Assembly (NCBI RefSeq): GCF_039543185.1
Contig: NZ_BAABJG010000002.1
Location: 1-64,000, forward strand
Length of the DNA stretch: 64,000 nucleotides
From: Paenibacillus_S vulneris
GTDB lineage: Bacteria; Bacillota; Bacilli; Paenibacillales; NBRC-103111
Direction: 5' to 3'
In this document: in pieces, positions 55,203 to 64,000 of the stretch
Layout: every line of letters begins with the position of its first letter
Position numbering within the stretch: the stretch's first letter is position 1
Program-made: the position numbers and the translations under genes
Notes under the pieces: model-generated
The model's input: the letters and a program-made list of their open reading frames with translations, nothing else
What the model was told of the DNA's origin: nothing
Database searches by the model: none

Positions 55203-56179
55203 TGACGGCACAACAAGGATCTACTCAAATGTTTCAACCGGAGATCATTACCTTTGGGGAAACAATGGCGCTTATGATGCCTGCAGGTACCAAAGGAATT
55301 GAATATTCGTCGCAATTTCAAGGTCTGTTCGGCGGTGCGGAGAGCAACGTGGCTATCGGTGTCGCCCGTCTAGGTCATCGCGTAGGCTGGTTCAGCCGCC
55401 TGGGTAAAGATCCGTTCGGACGGATGATCCTGAAAAAAATCCGCGGCGAAGGCGTTGACGTTTCGCGTGTTGAGCTTACGACAGAGGCTCCTACAGGGCT
55501 GATGCTTCGCGAAGTCGTATCCGGCAAAACATCGGTGTACTACTACCGCAAAAACTCGGCGGCCAGCACACTGAAGCCGGAGCATCTGGACGAGGAATAT
55601 ATTAAACAGGCTAAATACCTGCATGTTACCGGCATTACGCCGGCACTCAGCGAGTCCTGCCGTGAGGCGGCCAAAGAGGCTATGCGTCTTGCACGCAAGC
55701 ACGGCGTGAAGGTATGCTTCGATCCAAACCTCCGCCTCAAGCTGTGGTCGATTGAAGAGGCACGCGGAGTACTGCTCGATATGGCGAAGGAAGCTGATTA
55801 CTTCCTTCCGGGGTTGGATGAGCTGAAGCTGCTGTATCAAACGGAGAGCTTTGACGAGATCATTCAACGTCTGGGAGAACTGGATGCGGTGAGCATCGTC
55901 AAAGGCGGAGACGACGAAACCTACGTGGTGGAGAAGGGCAGCATTACCGCTGTGCCTTACTTCAAGGCGGAGCAAGTCGTAGATACGGTGGGAGCCGGAG
56001 ACGGCTTCTGCGCCGGATTTATCGTCGGTCTATTGAAGGGCTACAGCCATGTGGAAGCCGTTCGTCTCGGGAATTTGATCGGAAGCATGGTTGTACAAAT
56101 GGAAGGCGACTGGGAAGGTATCCCGACTTGGGAGCAGGTTGAGGCTGTTCTGAATAACGTGAAGCACGTAGAGCGCTAA
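55202..56179 (+). CDS. kdgK: 2-keto-3-deoxygluconate kinase (PfkB family)
   Basis: A 325-residue sugar kinase that phosphorylates KDG to KDPG. It has the PfkB N-terminal pattern FGETMALMMPAG and GGAESNVAIGVARLG, and the C-terminal signature DTVGAGDGFCAGF (about 261-273) with the catalytic Asp. The start ATG 55202 overlaps the kduD stop as TAATG, so translation is coupled; an in-frame ATG 15 bases earlier lies inside kduD. It is between kduD and kdgA, which completes the route to pyruvate and glyceraldehyde 3-phosphate. Confidence 0.92.
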   Translation: MTAQQGSTQMFQPEIITFGETMALMMPAGTKGIEYSSQFQGLFGGAESNVAIGVARLGHRVGWFSRLGKDPFGRMILKKIRGEGVDVSRVELTTEAPTGLMLREVVSGKTSVYYYRKNSAASTLKPEHLDEEYIKQAKYLHVTGITPALSESCREAAKEAMRLARKHGVKVCFDPNLRLKLWSIEEARGVLLDMAKEADYFLPGLDELKLLYQTESFDEIIQRLGELDAVSIVKGGDDETYVVEKGSITAVPYFKAEQVVDTVGAGDGFCAGFIVGLLKGYSHVEAVRLGNLIGSMVVQMEGDWEGIPTWEQVEAVLNNVKHVER

Positions 56180-56274
56180 GAACAGAATCGATCCGGGCGT
56201 CCGGCTATATTGCAACAGCTTATTGTTTCATTGATCAGCTCCAAACTAGATGCTAAGGAACGGAGAAACCCAAT

Positions 56275-56940
56275 ATGAAAAAAATAAAGCTGCTTCAACA
56301 AATTACTACGGAAGGTGTCGTTGCCGTACTACGCGGCGAGACGCCGGAGGAAGTCGTAGAGATGGCCGAACAAGCCATCGAGGGCGGCATTAAGGTCATC
56401 GAAGTAACGATGACCGTGCCTTTCGCCCTGCAAGCGATTGAGACGCTTGCCAAAAAATATTCCAGCACGACGCAGGATCCGTCCAAATACGCGATCATCG
56501 GCGTAGGTACCGTGCTGGATCCGGAAACGGCACGCGCCGCGATCCTCAGCGGCTCCGAGTTCGTCGTAGGCCCCTCTTTGAATCCTGCGACGGTGACTCT
56601 GTGCAACCGGTACCGTGTGCCTGTTATGCCGGGCGTTATGACGGTTCACGAGATCCAGCAAGCTCTGGAGCTTGGCGTAGACATCGTGAAGCTGTTCCCG
56701 GGCAATTTGTACTCGCCTTCGACGATCAAGGCGATTAAAGGACCTATGCCGCAGGCTAACATCATGCCTACAGGCGGTGTATCCCTCAGCAATCTGGCTG
56801 ATTGGATTAAAGCCGGTGCTGTAGCGGTAGGTATTGGTTCCGACTTGACCACGGAAGCGGTAAAAGAACGCAATTACAGCCTCGTAGCGAAAAAAGCAGC
56901 TCAATACATTGAGGCTTACCGCGCGGCTAAACAAGGCTAA
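56275..56940 (+). CDS. kdgA: 2-keto-3-deoxy-6-phosphogluconate aldolase
   Basis: A 221-residue KDPG aldolase of the Eda class. It has GVVAVLRGETPEEVVEMAEQ, the Glu in IKVIEVTM, GVGTVLDPE, the Schiff-base Lys in DIVKLFPG (about 138) and IMPTGGVSLSN. It splits KDPG into pyruvate and glyceraldehyde 3-phosphate. ACGGAG precedes the ATG. It is separated by 95 bp from kdgK but in the same direction and followed by a terminator, so the three genes form one operon. Confidence 0.94.
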   Translation: MKKIKLLQQITTEGVVAVLRGETPEEVVEMAEQAIEGGIKVIEVTMTVPFALQAIETLAKKYSSTTQDPSKYAIIGVGTVLDPETARAAILSGSEFVVGPSLNPATVTLCNRYRVPVMPGVMTVHEIQQALELGVDIVKLFPGNLYSPSTIKAIKGPMPQANIMPTGGVSLSNLADWIKAGAVAVGIGSDLTTEAVKERNYSLVAKKAAQYIEAYRAAKQG

Positions 56941-56960
56941 ATTATAAGATTCTTTCATAA

Positions 56961-57007
56961 AAAGGAAGCTGTCTTCTCTGACAAGAGAAACCGGCTTCCT
57001 TTTTTTG
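56961..57007 (+). terminator. terminator of the kdu-kdg operon
   Basis: AAAGGAAGC (56961-56969) and GCTTCCTTT (56994-57002), with inner TTCTCT/AGAGAA pairing, are followed by TTTTTG. Confidence 0.88.
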
Positions 57008-57184
57008 TAATGCTGTCCTAGGGGAGAATTTCAAAAAAAACTGCATTTTTCCGGTCCTATGTTGATCTATGTAGGCTTGATATGTTGTTCGAAAATCTGA
57101 TCTGCAACAAAGACCGCACTTTCAACGTTATAATGGCATCAGGAAAAGATTTGAATAAATGTATCCAGGAAGGGGATGCAAAAG

Positions 57185-57664
57185 ATGAAGAAATGGGTAG
57201 GGCTATGCTTAGCGATAGTACTATTATGGGGGATTGCCATTCCTTCGGTCTCCGCACTATCCTGCGCGCCGCCTCGGCCTCCCAAGGAGGAGATGGACTA
57301 TTCCGAGCTCGTGTTCAAAGGAAGGCTTTTGTCGGAAACCAAAGAGAAGCTAACATTTCAGGTGCTTACCGTATGGAAGGGAGATCTCCATGAGACGGTG
57401 ACATTAAATCAGAACCACTGGACCGAGTTTGAAGCAGGGGAGGAATATATCATTTTCGCAGGCAGAGATGAGGGGAAGCTGCGTCCGAAGCTGTGCGGCA
57501 ATACCGGGTTAGCGAGCTCGTTCGATGAAACGACTCTGGGAGAAACGACAGTTGTTATTTCCAAGAGCAACGTTGGATTACAAATAGCCCTCGCTGTGAT
57601 AGCGGGGTTGGCCGTTGTAGCTGGTGCAGGGATTATCTTTGTCAAGCATAGGGGCAGGCAATGA
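57185..57664 (+). CDS. exported membrane-anchored protein, unknown
   Basis: A 159-residue protein with signal peptide (MKKWVGLCLAIVLLWGIAIP, cleavage near SVSALS-CAPP), a beta-rich extracytoplasmic domain (ELVFKGRLLSETKEKLTFQV; VWKGDLHETVTLNQNHW) holding two cysteines, and a C-terminal membrane helix (ALAVIAGLAVVAGAGIIFVK) with a basic end. The domain looks like the TIMP/netrin-like OB folds seen in Bacillales surface proteins (C-APPRP start, FxGxV strand). ATG 57185 is chosen with AGGAAGGGG upstream. Its function is unknown. Confidence 0.78.
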   Translation: MKKWVGLCLAIVLLWGIAIPSVSALSCAPPRPPKEEMDYSELVFKGRLLSETKEKLTFQVLTVWKGDLHETVTLNQNHWTEFEAGEEYIIFAGRDEGKLRPKLCGNTGLASSFDETTLGETTVVISKSNVGLQIALAVIAGLAVVAGAGIIFVKHRGRQ

Positions 57665-58445
57665 AATGCGATAGAATGGGAGGGAACAACCAACTATCCA
57701 GTTGTTTAGAGAACCCCTTATTGAGCATCCGGCATGCATCCATTAAAATAGAAAACTTATTGACGGAATGCAAAAGATTTTTAAGATATTCAACAAGTAG
57801 GCTTCAGGATGTGTTTTCTATGGTGTCAGACTTCCTGCATGGGTGAGCTTTTCGTTAAGCATGTCGAAAAGCAAATGCGGTAGCTTATTTGCAGCAATCG
57901 GAGACGTTCCATTCGGAAGTATTCCTAAGCTGCTTCATTCCTTTCCGACATTAAACGGATATGCCCACGTAAATGATTGGATAGAGAGGTGGTTCCAGGT
58001 TCGCCCGATTCTCCAGGCATGGAGGGGCGGGATCATCAGGCTGCCGCAAAAGCTGCCATACTTGTTTGTGAAGAAAGTTATAATAGCGTTATACAAGGCT
58101 AGGAGGCAGCCCTGGCTGTCCAGTTTGAATCCAGGATTAGTAAATGCTCCGCTAATTAAGATATAGGCTCTAAACTCGTCAGTTACTCCGCGCACCTGCG
58201 ATCCGCCAATGGATCGTCCTTATCTTCTTGGTCTCCTCCTGATTTCCGCACATAGCACACACTCTTTAATAATTAAAAAGCGACAGATTCGATCTATGAC
58301 AAATAACCCTATAAAGCCATCCAAGCCGCTAACGCGGCGCTATAGGTGATAAAAGTGGGATATCAGAGACACATCCGGGGTAATGGAGGGATGACTGCGA
58401 AGGTGATTTGGATAAATCGCGGGGGACCCCGAAAGTTTAAGACAT
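57665..58445. other. intergenic region without supportable genes
   Basis: About 780 bp. Open frames up to 107 codons occur on both strands, but none has a ribosome site or a protein-like pattern that I can support. It may be the remnant of a decayed gene. The spacer ends with the terminator of gltB on the minus strand. Confidence 0.5.
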
Positions 58446-58482
58446 AAAAAAATCCCACCAGAACAAAGGTTCTGATGGGATC
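58446..58482 (-). terminator. terminator of gltB
   Basis: On the minus strand, ATCCCATCAGAAC and GTTCTGGTGGGAT pair around CTTT and are followed by TTTTTTATG. It lies 24 bp past the gltB stop. Confidence 0.88.
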
Positions 58483-58505
58483 GTATGAGTCCTATGATCG
58501 CAGGA

Positions 58506-61500
58506 TTACTCTGTAGCCACCGATTGGTCGGCTTGCAGGTTCACTGGAGCGATACGCACAAAGCTGGTTTCGAGATTAGCGAGAAGGTGATCGACTTTCG
58601 CGGCTGCTTCAGTTTGACCGGAAGCGGCAAGCTCTTGGCGGTAAGCGCCGAGCAGCTCGTTCAGATCCTTGATGCTTTGCGGACCGACTTTCTCGATTTT
58701 CACTTTCGCGCCTTTCGCGATACGGCGTTGAATAGCCGCTTCGTCCATACCCATTTCCGGGTTCAGACGTTGATAGATGACACCGCCGGTCATCCCTGCA
58801 CAAATCCATGGACCTGGGTCGCCAAGTACAACGGCACGACCATTGGTCATGTATTCGAAGGCGAAGCCTTTCAGGTTCGCGCGGCTTGCAAGTCCGCCCA
58901 GCTCATCTTCAAGCGGAGAAGTAATCTCGCCGCCGAATACGACGTCTGCACCGGAGAAGCGGATGCAGGCACGAGTATCCGCGTTGCCTTGGATCAGGAA
59001 CAGACCTTTTTGAGCGCCGTAGCCGAACGATTTACCAACGGAACCGTTGATGAATTGGCCATGGCTGCCTTGCGATTTCAGGATCGCTACTTTACCGCCG
59101 AACGACATTTTACCTACGCCGTCCTCAGCTCCGCCGTGAACCGTAATGTCAACGCCGCGTGCGTTGAATGCACCCAAGCCGTTACCTGGTACGGAACCGT
59201 CAGTCAAAGTAAGCGATACAGGCGGCAATTGATCATAGCTGCCGTCAAAACGGTCTCTTACGCGATGGCTGGAGTAGCGGCTTCCGAGAATACGGGATTC
59301 CGCATCCACCTTGGACCATCTGCGGGCAATTGGAGCGTCGAAGGATAAGGAATCCGGGAAGAATTCTTGACCTTCAGCGCCTGCTGCAATACGGATATCG
59401 GAGGATACCGCTGCTGCAGCTTCCAGCTGAGCTTCATGCGCTGCTGCGAAGGAAAGCGGAGCCGGACGCAAAATGTCGGACAAATCGATTTTATCCAGGC
59501 AGCTGATTTGCTGCAGCAGGTCGGAACGGCCGACAAGCTCTTGGGCGCTGGAGAAGCCTAATTGAGCGATAATTTCGCGAATTTCTTGGCCCATTCCGCC
59601 GAACAGACGAACGAGCGAATCTACTGCTGTATCAAATACACGAGGTACGAAACGGCGAAGACCTTTTTCTTCCGCTTCCTCCATCGAGTCAATTTGTGTT
59701 GCAATACCTACGTGGCAAGTATCCAGGTGACAGCCGCGGCATGTTGTGCAGCCGATAGCCTGCATGGAGATACTGCCGAAGCCGCAGCGGTTTGCACCGA
59801 GCATCATCATTTTCACTACATCGGCACCGGATTTCAAGCCGCCGTCAGACCAGAGCTCGACTTTGTGACGCAAGCCGGCTTCGATCAAGGCTACGTGAGC
59901 CAATTTCGTACCGATTTCTGTAGGCAAGCCTACATGAGTCAAGGAGTGGATACGTGCAGCACCTGTACCGCCGTCGAAGCCGGAAAGGGTGATAACATCT
60001 GCGCCTGCTTTGGCAACGCCGACTGCAATTGTACCGATACCTGGTACGACAGGAACCTTGACGTTGATTTTCGCCTTACGGCCGCTTGCTTCTTTCAGCT
60101 CGGAAATGATTTGCGCCAAGTCCTCGATAGAGTAAATATCGTGGTTGTTGGATGGCGAGATCAAATCGGAACCGATGGTCGCATTACGTGCGGCAGCGAT
60201 CTTCGCGGTAACCTTGGAGCCCGGCAGGTGACCGCCTTCGCCCGGCTTCGCGCCTTGACCGATTTTAATTTCAAGGAAAGCTACGGCGTTAGCCAGCTCT
60301 ACGTTGATACCAAAACGACCGGATGCAACTTGGGCACCGCGTGTTCTTTTGTAACGGCCGAGCATATCTTTAATTTCTCCGCCCTCGCCGTTCATGGTTA
60401 CCATGTTCAGACGCTCACCGGCTTCTGCATAAGCGCGGAACGCCGTTTCGTTCTGGGAACCGAACGACATGGAGGAGATCAGCATAGGCAAATCATGACC
60501 GCCGATACCGATGTCAACCTGAGATGGATCCAATGGCTTGCGGCCTTCCTTATGAGCCAGCTCATAGTTGAAGTCGGCAACGTGACGAATGGAGATCGGG
60601 TTGCGCTTCTCTTCTTCACGAAGCTTGTCGCGGTAGTCGGAATAAGGAGCTGTTCCGGCAGCTGCCTCTCCGAGCGCTTTCCACATCCGTTGGAAGAAGT
60701 GGAAGTTACGAGCCGCTTTGGCTTTAGGATTCATAAAGTCGTTGTAGCGGGCTTCCGCGTCTTTTTCCAGCTCGGCAAAGCCGGTACCGGCATTCTCGCT
60801 GCCCAGGTAGTTCACGATATCTAACACATCGGATACTTCCGGCTTCAAGCCGATCGACGAGAAGAAGCGGGTATAGCCGCGAAGCTCGTGAGTACCGATA
60901 GTGGAAATGACTTTTTCCAAGCCTTTAGTTAATGCAGTGTAGACTTTACGTGCTGCAGACGCGCCGTTCTTCACAGCGGAGGTTGCAAACAGCAGGTAAG
61001 GAGATACGATATCTACGCCCAAGCCGCATGCAACAGCAATATCATGCAGGTTGCGGATAGCAGCGGAGCGAAGCACAACGGTCGTATGACGGCGCAGGTT
61101 ATCGCCGAACTGCAATTTTTCCGCGCGCAGAGCGATATCGACCTTGGATACGGACAGATGCGGATCCATGAACAAGCGGTCGTTCTGATGAGCAGCAGCG
61201 TCATCAAGAATCAGTAACACGGCACCGTTCTTAACAGCAGCTACCGCGTCCGCAGCCAGCTGATCCAGCGCGTCCTTCAAGGATGTGCCGCGAGCGAAGG
61301 TAAGAGACAAGGTCGCTACTGCCTGATCTCCTTGTGCCTTGAACATCGCACGAAGCTGCTCGAAGCTCGGTTGGCCAAGCTCAGCCAAGGAATCAACACC
61401 GTTGCTGCCTTCAAGTACAAGCGGCGTCAGCAATTCAACGCGAAGGCTTTGATCCGGCTGACCGTACACGGTCGGACGAGGGCCAACCACAACGCGTGTG

Positions 61501-63056
61501 GAGAAGTGCTCCATCTCGCGGTCACGGTCAATGGCAGGGTTCGTTACGACTGCAACGCTTTCTTTAATGAAATCCGGAATGTTCTGACGCTCCCAGTTGA
61601 TGCATGCATGCGGGCCGTCATGACCAAGCGAACGGATCGGCTCCGCACCGGTTTCGGACATGGTCTCGATCATCTGAATGCCTTCACGGTCCCAACCGAA
61701 TGCGCTGTACAGAGCGTCGGTTACGACAGCATCCTCTTGGGAAGCAGCTTCTACCACCGGCAGCGTATCCTTCAAATGCTTACGCATGCCCGTAAAGTCA
61801 ACGCGTTTGATTGCGCGCTCGTATACCAAGGATTGAACGCCGGAGTAAGGAATTACTTGAACATGCTCTCCTGGTGTCAGAACGACGCCGACTTTTTCGC
61901 CTGGAGCGATCGGTTTTGGATCAGCCACCATTTCATCTACGGTGATAACCCCTTGCTCGGAGGAGAAGTACAGCGATGTTTCGCTCTCTACCATCCATAC
62001 CGGACGAAGACCGAGCGCATCTACGCTGAAAATACATTCATTGCCGTAACGGGATACGATACCGGCAGGGCCTTGAGCAAAGTGACCCCAGATTTGGCGA
62101 TAGTAAACATACAAGTCTTGCAATTCAGGACGGAATTGCTTCATTTCATTAATAATAGGAGGGAATACAATTTCCATCGCCTCAAACAAGCTGATGCCGA
62201 AGCGGTGGATGAAGGTCTCGATCGTACGGTTCATGTCCTGGGAGTCGCTGCCGCTCTCAACAAGCTGTACGCCAACCATGTCTGCTTCGAGACGCATTTT
62301 CTTAACCGTATTAATTTCTCCGTTATGGCCGAGCAAAGAGAACGGTTGAACACGGAAAAAGCTGGATTGAGTGTTTGTGGAATAACGGTTGTGACCGATC
62401 GTAACCTGGGCCGCAAAAAGCGGGTCGCGGGTATCGTTAAAATATTTAGGAAGAATGCTGGCAGCACCCATCACTTTATAAGCGGCGGTTACATTGCTCA
62501 GTGTAGCGACATGAACATGGTAGCGTGCTTCAATAGCTACATGCAACTCGAACAAATGATCCGCTACGACGACTTCCTGCTTGTCGCACAGTGCAGCGAT
62601 TTGCCAGAAGGTCGGCTCGTCATTGCGGCCGTTTTCCCCAAGGACGCTGCTATCTACTTGATTTTCTTGTTCCAATATAATAGAAACGTTAAATTGGGCA
62701 AACAGCTCGCGAATACCTTTTTGCATGTCAGCCACGGAGATGTCCAGCTTGCGCGGAACAAAAATGTGGGCAACGGAAAAGCGGCCGTCGTAGGCAAGCT
62801 TGCCGTCAAGACCGGCGTCATTCAGCTTTTTCTCCCACAGAGCTCTAGGAATGTCGGTCAAAATGCCGCAACCGTCTCCTTCGCCGTTAATAAATCCCGA
62901 ACGATGTTCCATTTTGACAAGAGCTTCAATCGTCTTCCGAATGTTATCGCGGGATGGGAAACCGTCCTTTTCCACGATACAGATGATACCGCAGCTATCG
63001 TGCTCGGTACCTAGCAAATTCTGAAAACGGCCTTCATTGCGCATTACTTCATTCAT
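58506..63056 (-). CDS. gltB: glutamate synthase large subunit
   Basis: A 1516-residue glutamate synthase, transferring the glutamine amide to 2-oxoglutarate. The Ntn amidotransferase begins at C22 in EHDSCGIICIVEKDG, which becomes the N-terminus after propeptide removal. The FMN-binding synthase domain includes GGEIKDMLGRYKRTRGAQVA, SGRFGINVE and GQGAKPGEGGHLPGSKV. The iron-sulfur motif is in CTTCRGCHLDTCHVGIATQ. The C-terminal GXGXG helix domain contains NGLGAFNARGVDITVHGGAE. ATG 63056 is chosen by homology-like start MNEVMRNEGRFQNLLGTEHD, although GGGAGG lies 26 bp upstream, so a nearer non-ATG start is possible. No gltD small subunit gene adjoins it here. Confidence 0.95.
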   Translation of the reverse strand: MNEVMRNEGRFQNLLGTEHDSCGIICIVEKDGFPSRDNIRKTIEALVKMEHRSGFINGEGDGCGILTDIPRALWEKKLNDAGLDGKLAYDGRFSVAHIFVPRKLDISVADMQKGIRELFAQFNVSIILEQENQVDSSVLGENGRNDEPTFWQIAALCDKQEVVVADHLFELHVAIEARYHVHVATLSNVTAAYKVMGAASILPKYFNDTRDPLFAAQVTIGHNRYSTNTQSSFFRVQPFSLLGHNGEINTVKKMRLEADMVGVQLVESGSDSQDMNRTIETFIHRFGISLFEAMEIVFPPIINEMKQFRPELQDLYVYYRQIWGHFAQGPAGIVSRYGNECIFSVDALGLRPVWMVESETSLYFSSEQGVITVDEMVADPKPIAPGEKVGVVLTPGEHVQVIPYSGVQSLVYERAIKRVDFTGMRKHLKDTLPVVEAASQEDAVVTDALYSAFGWDREGIQMIETMSETGAEPIRSLGHDGPHACINWERQNIPDFIKESVAVVTNPAIDRDREMEHFSTRVVVGPRPTVYGQPDQSLRVELLTPLVLEGSNGVDSLAELGQPSFEQLRAMFKAQGDQAVATLSLTFARGTSLKDALDQLAADAVAAVKNGAVLLILDDAAAHQNDRLFMDPHLSVSKVDIALRAEKLQFGDNLRRHTTVVLRSAAIRNLHDIAVACGLGVDIVSPYLLFATSAVKNGASAARKVYTALTKGLEKVISTIGTHELRGYTRFFSSIGLKPEVSDVLDIVNYLGSENAGTGFAELEKDAEARYNDFMNPKAKAARNFHFFQRMWKALGEAAAGTAPYSDYRDKLREEEKRNPISIRHVADFNYELAHKEGRKPLDPSQVDIGIGGHDLPMLISSMSFGSQNETAFRAYAEAGERLNMVTMNGEGGEIKDMLGRYKRTRGAQVASGRFGINVELANAVAFLEIKIGQGAKPGEGGHLPGSKVTAKIAAARNATIGSDLISPSNNHDIYSIEDLAQIISELKEASGRKAKINVKVPVVPGIGTIAVGVAKAGADVITLSGFDGGTGAARIHSLTHVGLPTEIGTKLAHVALIEAGLRHKVELWSDGGLKSGADVVKMMMLGANRCGFGSISMQAIGCTTCRGCHLDTCHVGIATQIDSMEEAEEKGLRRFVPRVFDTAVDSLVRLFGGMGQEIREIIAQLGFSSAQELVGRSDLLQQISCLDKIDLSDILRPAPLSFAAAHEAQLEAAAAVSSDIRIAAGAEGQEFFPDSLSFDAPIARRWSKVDAESRILGSRYSSHRVRDRFDGSYDQLPPVSLTLTDGSVPGNGLGAFNARGVDITVHGGAEDGVGKMSFGGKVAILKSQGSHGQFINGSVGKSFGYGAQKGLFLIQGNADTRACIRFSGADVVFGGEITSPLEDELGGLASRANLKGFAFEYMTNGRAVVLGDPGPWICAGMTGGVIYQRLNPEMGMDEAAIQRRIAKGAKVKIEKVGPQSIKDLNELLGAYRQELAASGQTEAAAKVDHLLANLETSFVRIAPVNLQADQSVATE

Positions 63057-63724
63057 TTTTGTGGTCAGCAGGCTGACCGTCACCTCCCAATAAAAGTATG
63101 CGAGTCCTAAATCGTCATCCAGCAAGGTTTGTTCATGTCACTGCGGCGATAAGAAAGCGGACAAACTCATCGATAAAAATACCGATGAATAAATATACAT
63201 TATTCATGCATAACCACATTCTGCTACTGCTTACCGTAGGCGCTGCGAAGCGTTGATGTGCGAGGCTGCGAAAAAAATAAAGCTGCCTTCATCGACGAAA
63301 TTAGCGCATATCGATACGGAAAACATGCCAAAAACCTTATAAAATAGCCGATTTTCTTACAAAATAAAGTATTAATAGAATATCACGAAATTGCTGGTTG
63401 CACAATAGAACAATCAATGGAATGATCGGATGAAAGCGCTATCTATTTTGCATAATTGGTGAATAAAGGCAAAAAAAGAGCGAAAACTGTCGAAATGCTA
63501 AAAACGAACGAATAATTAAGGAAACGTATGTATAGTTCGGTTTTATCGCCAATATTTGTATCGTGGAAGCTTTCTTTACAAAAATTTAATTTTCTGAGCA
63601 TGGTCAAGAGGAGGTACGCCATATCTAGGAAAAAAGGTTTTTATCAGCCTAATTAACGTTAGTTATTACCCGAACGATGCTTGAATATTTGAGAAAAAAG
63701 GGGGCGGGTCAGATTAGTTTACAA
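63057..63724. other. region between gltB and hemL, no gene
   Basis: About 670 bp without a supportable gene. An inverted repeat ATGAATAA/TTATTCAT with a 7-nt spacer (63185-63207) lies about 130 bp before the gltB start and may be an operator or promoter-linked hairpin. GltC-type or other nitrogen control is possible but cannot be shown. The rest is AT-rich. Confidence 0.5.
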
Positions 63725-63759
63725 AGAAGGACCGCTATTTTGGAAATAGGGGTCCTTCT
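63725..63759 (-). terminator. terminator of hemL
   Basis: AGAAGGACC and GGTCCTTCT (63725-63733 and 63751-63759), with inner CTATTT/AAATAG pairing, form a long stem. On the minus strand it ends in CTTTGT. It lies 15 bp past the hemL stop. Confidence 0.82.
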
Positions 63760-63774
63760 CTCTCTAATGTTCTA

Positions 63775-64000
63775 TTATAAGGTACGTTCGGCGGCCATTC
63801 TTGCAAAGGAATGTTCCGCGGCCCGGATCGTGTAGGCGATATCGTCTTCCGTATGGGCCGTGGTCATGAACCAAGCCTCATATTTGGATGGAGCGAGGCA
63901 AATGCCTTGCTCGAGCATCAGCCGGAAGAAGCATGCGAACTGCTCGCCGTCCGTATCCTGCGCCTCATCGTAATTGGTAACCGGATGATCGCAGAAATGC
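63775..64000 (-). CDS. hemL: glutamate-1-semialdehyde 2,1-aminomutase, C-terminal part
   Basis: The C-terminal 74 or so residues of a PLP-dependent aminotransferase on the minus strand: VTNYDEAQDTDGEQFACFFR, then LMLEQGICLAPSKYEAWFMT and TAHTEDDIAYTIRAAEHSFA. This matches the end of HemL, which makes 5-aminolevulinate for tetrapyrrole synthesis. The gene continues beyond the window. It ends at a TAA at 63775-63777. Another aminotransferase of the same subgroup cannot be wholly excluded. Confidence 0.85.
   Translation of the reverse strand, partial: HFCDHPVTNYDEAQDTDGEQFACFFRLMLEQGICLAPSKYEAWFMTTAHTEDDIAYTIRAAEHSFARMAAERTL

Noticed and set aside
57843..58195. Overlapping frames of 107 and 86 codons on opposite strands after the exported membrane protein gene
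   Set aside because: No ribosome site, no recognisable pattern on either strand, and they overlap each other. Possibly decayed DNA.
59562..60824. Long plus-strand open frame antisense to gltB (420 codons), also 58485-59348 and 61332-63014
   Set aside because: They mirror the well-supported glutamate synthase gene on the other strand, with cysteine-rich and unlikely composition. High GC at third positions of gltB opens the antisense frame.

Overview
The window comes from a low-to-mid GC Firmicute chromosome, most likely Paenibacillus or a close relative. The evidence is the Bacillus-type rRNA-tRNA array, strong GGAGG ribosome sites with many TTG and GTG starts, a BirA-type operator before bioB, and PBSX/SPP1-type phage genes. 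It falls into three parts.

Part 1 (1-2243) is the end of an rRNA operon: the 23S rRNA 3' end, 5S rRNA, then 17 tRNA genes ending in tRNA-Arg(TCT).

Part 2 (about 2232-52601) is a complete-looking prophage of about 50.4 kb integrated at the 3' end of tRNA-Arg. A 12-bp direct repeat, CCTCCTGGGACG, marks attL and attR, and a 19-bp repeat (TTTTACACATATTTTACAC) near each end is probably an integrase arm site. From left to right: integrase; an ImmA-like peptidase and repressor facing a Cro-like gene across a divergent promoter with TTTCGAAA operators; many small early genes; a replication/recombination block (DUF2800 nuclease, SSB-like DUF2815, MazG, family A polymerase, VapE primase-helicase, iteron-like array, VRR-NUC nuclease, SNF2-type helicase); a reverse-strand island of five tiny genes; a late regulator; terminase, SPP1-type portal and MuF head protein with a JAB-like C-terminus; capsid; a contractile PBSX-like tail (xkdK to xkdU order, with a programmed -1 frameshift in the xkdN-like chaperone); a receptor-binding cluster that includes a papain-like protease and an SGNH hydrolase; then XhlA, holin and a DUF1906 lysin. 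Accessory genes lie between lysis and attR: a Panacea-domain protein with a 670-residue membrane protein, a HicAB pair, and an SOS-box-linked operon with YolD-like proteins but no UmuC polymerase. A secreted-protein gene with its own promoter and terminator interrupts the tail genes.

Part 3 (52602-64000) is chromosomal: the native terminator of the tRNA array, a spacer without recognisable genes, bioB behind a BirA operator, a kduD-kdgK-kdgA cluster for 2-keto-3-deoxygluconate catabolism, a small exported membrane protein, gltB on the minus strand, and the 3' end of hemL at the window edge.

The most promising leads for undescribed biology are the Panacea/six-TM membrane cassette (47.5-50.3 kb), the MuF-JAB head protein with a tiny overlapping acidic gene, the papain-like protease in the tail region, and the reverse-strand micro-gene island at 13.4-14.6 kb. 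All functions are read from sequence patterns alone; no database search was run.
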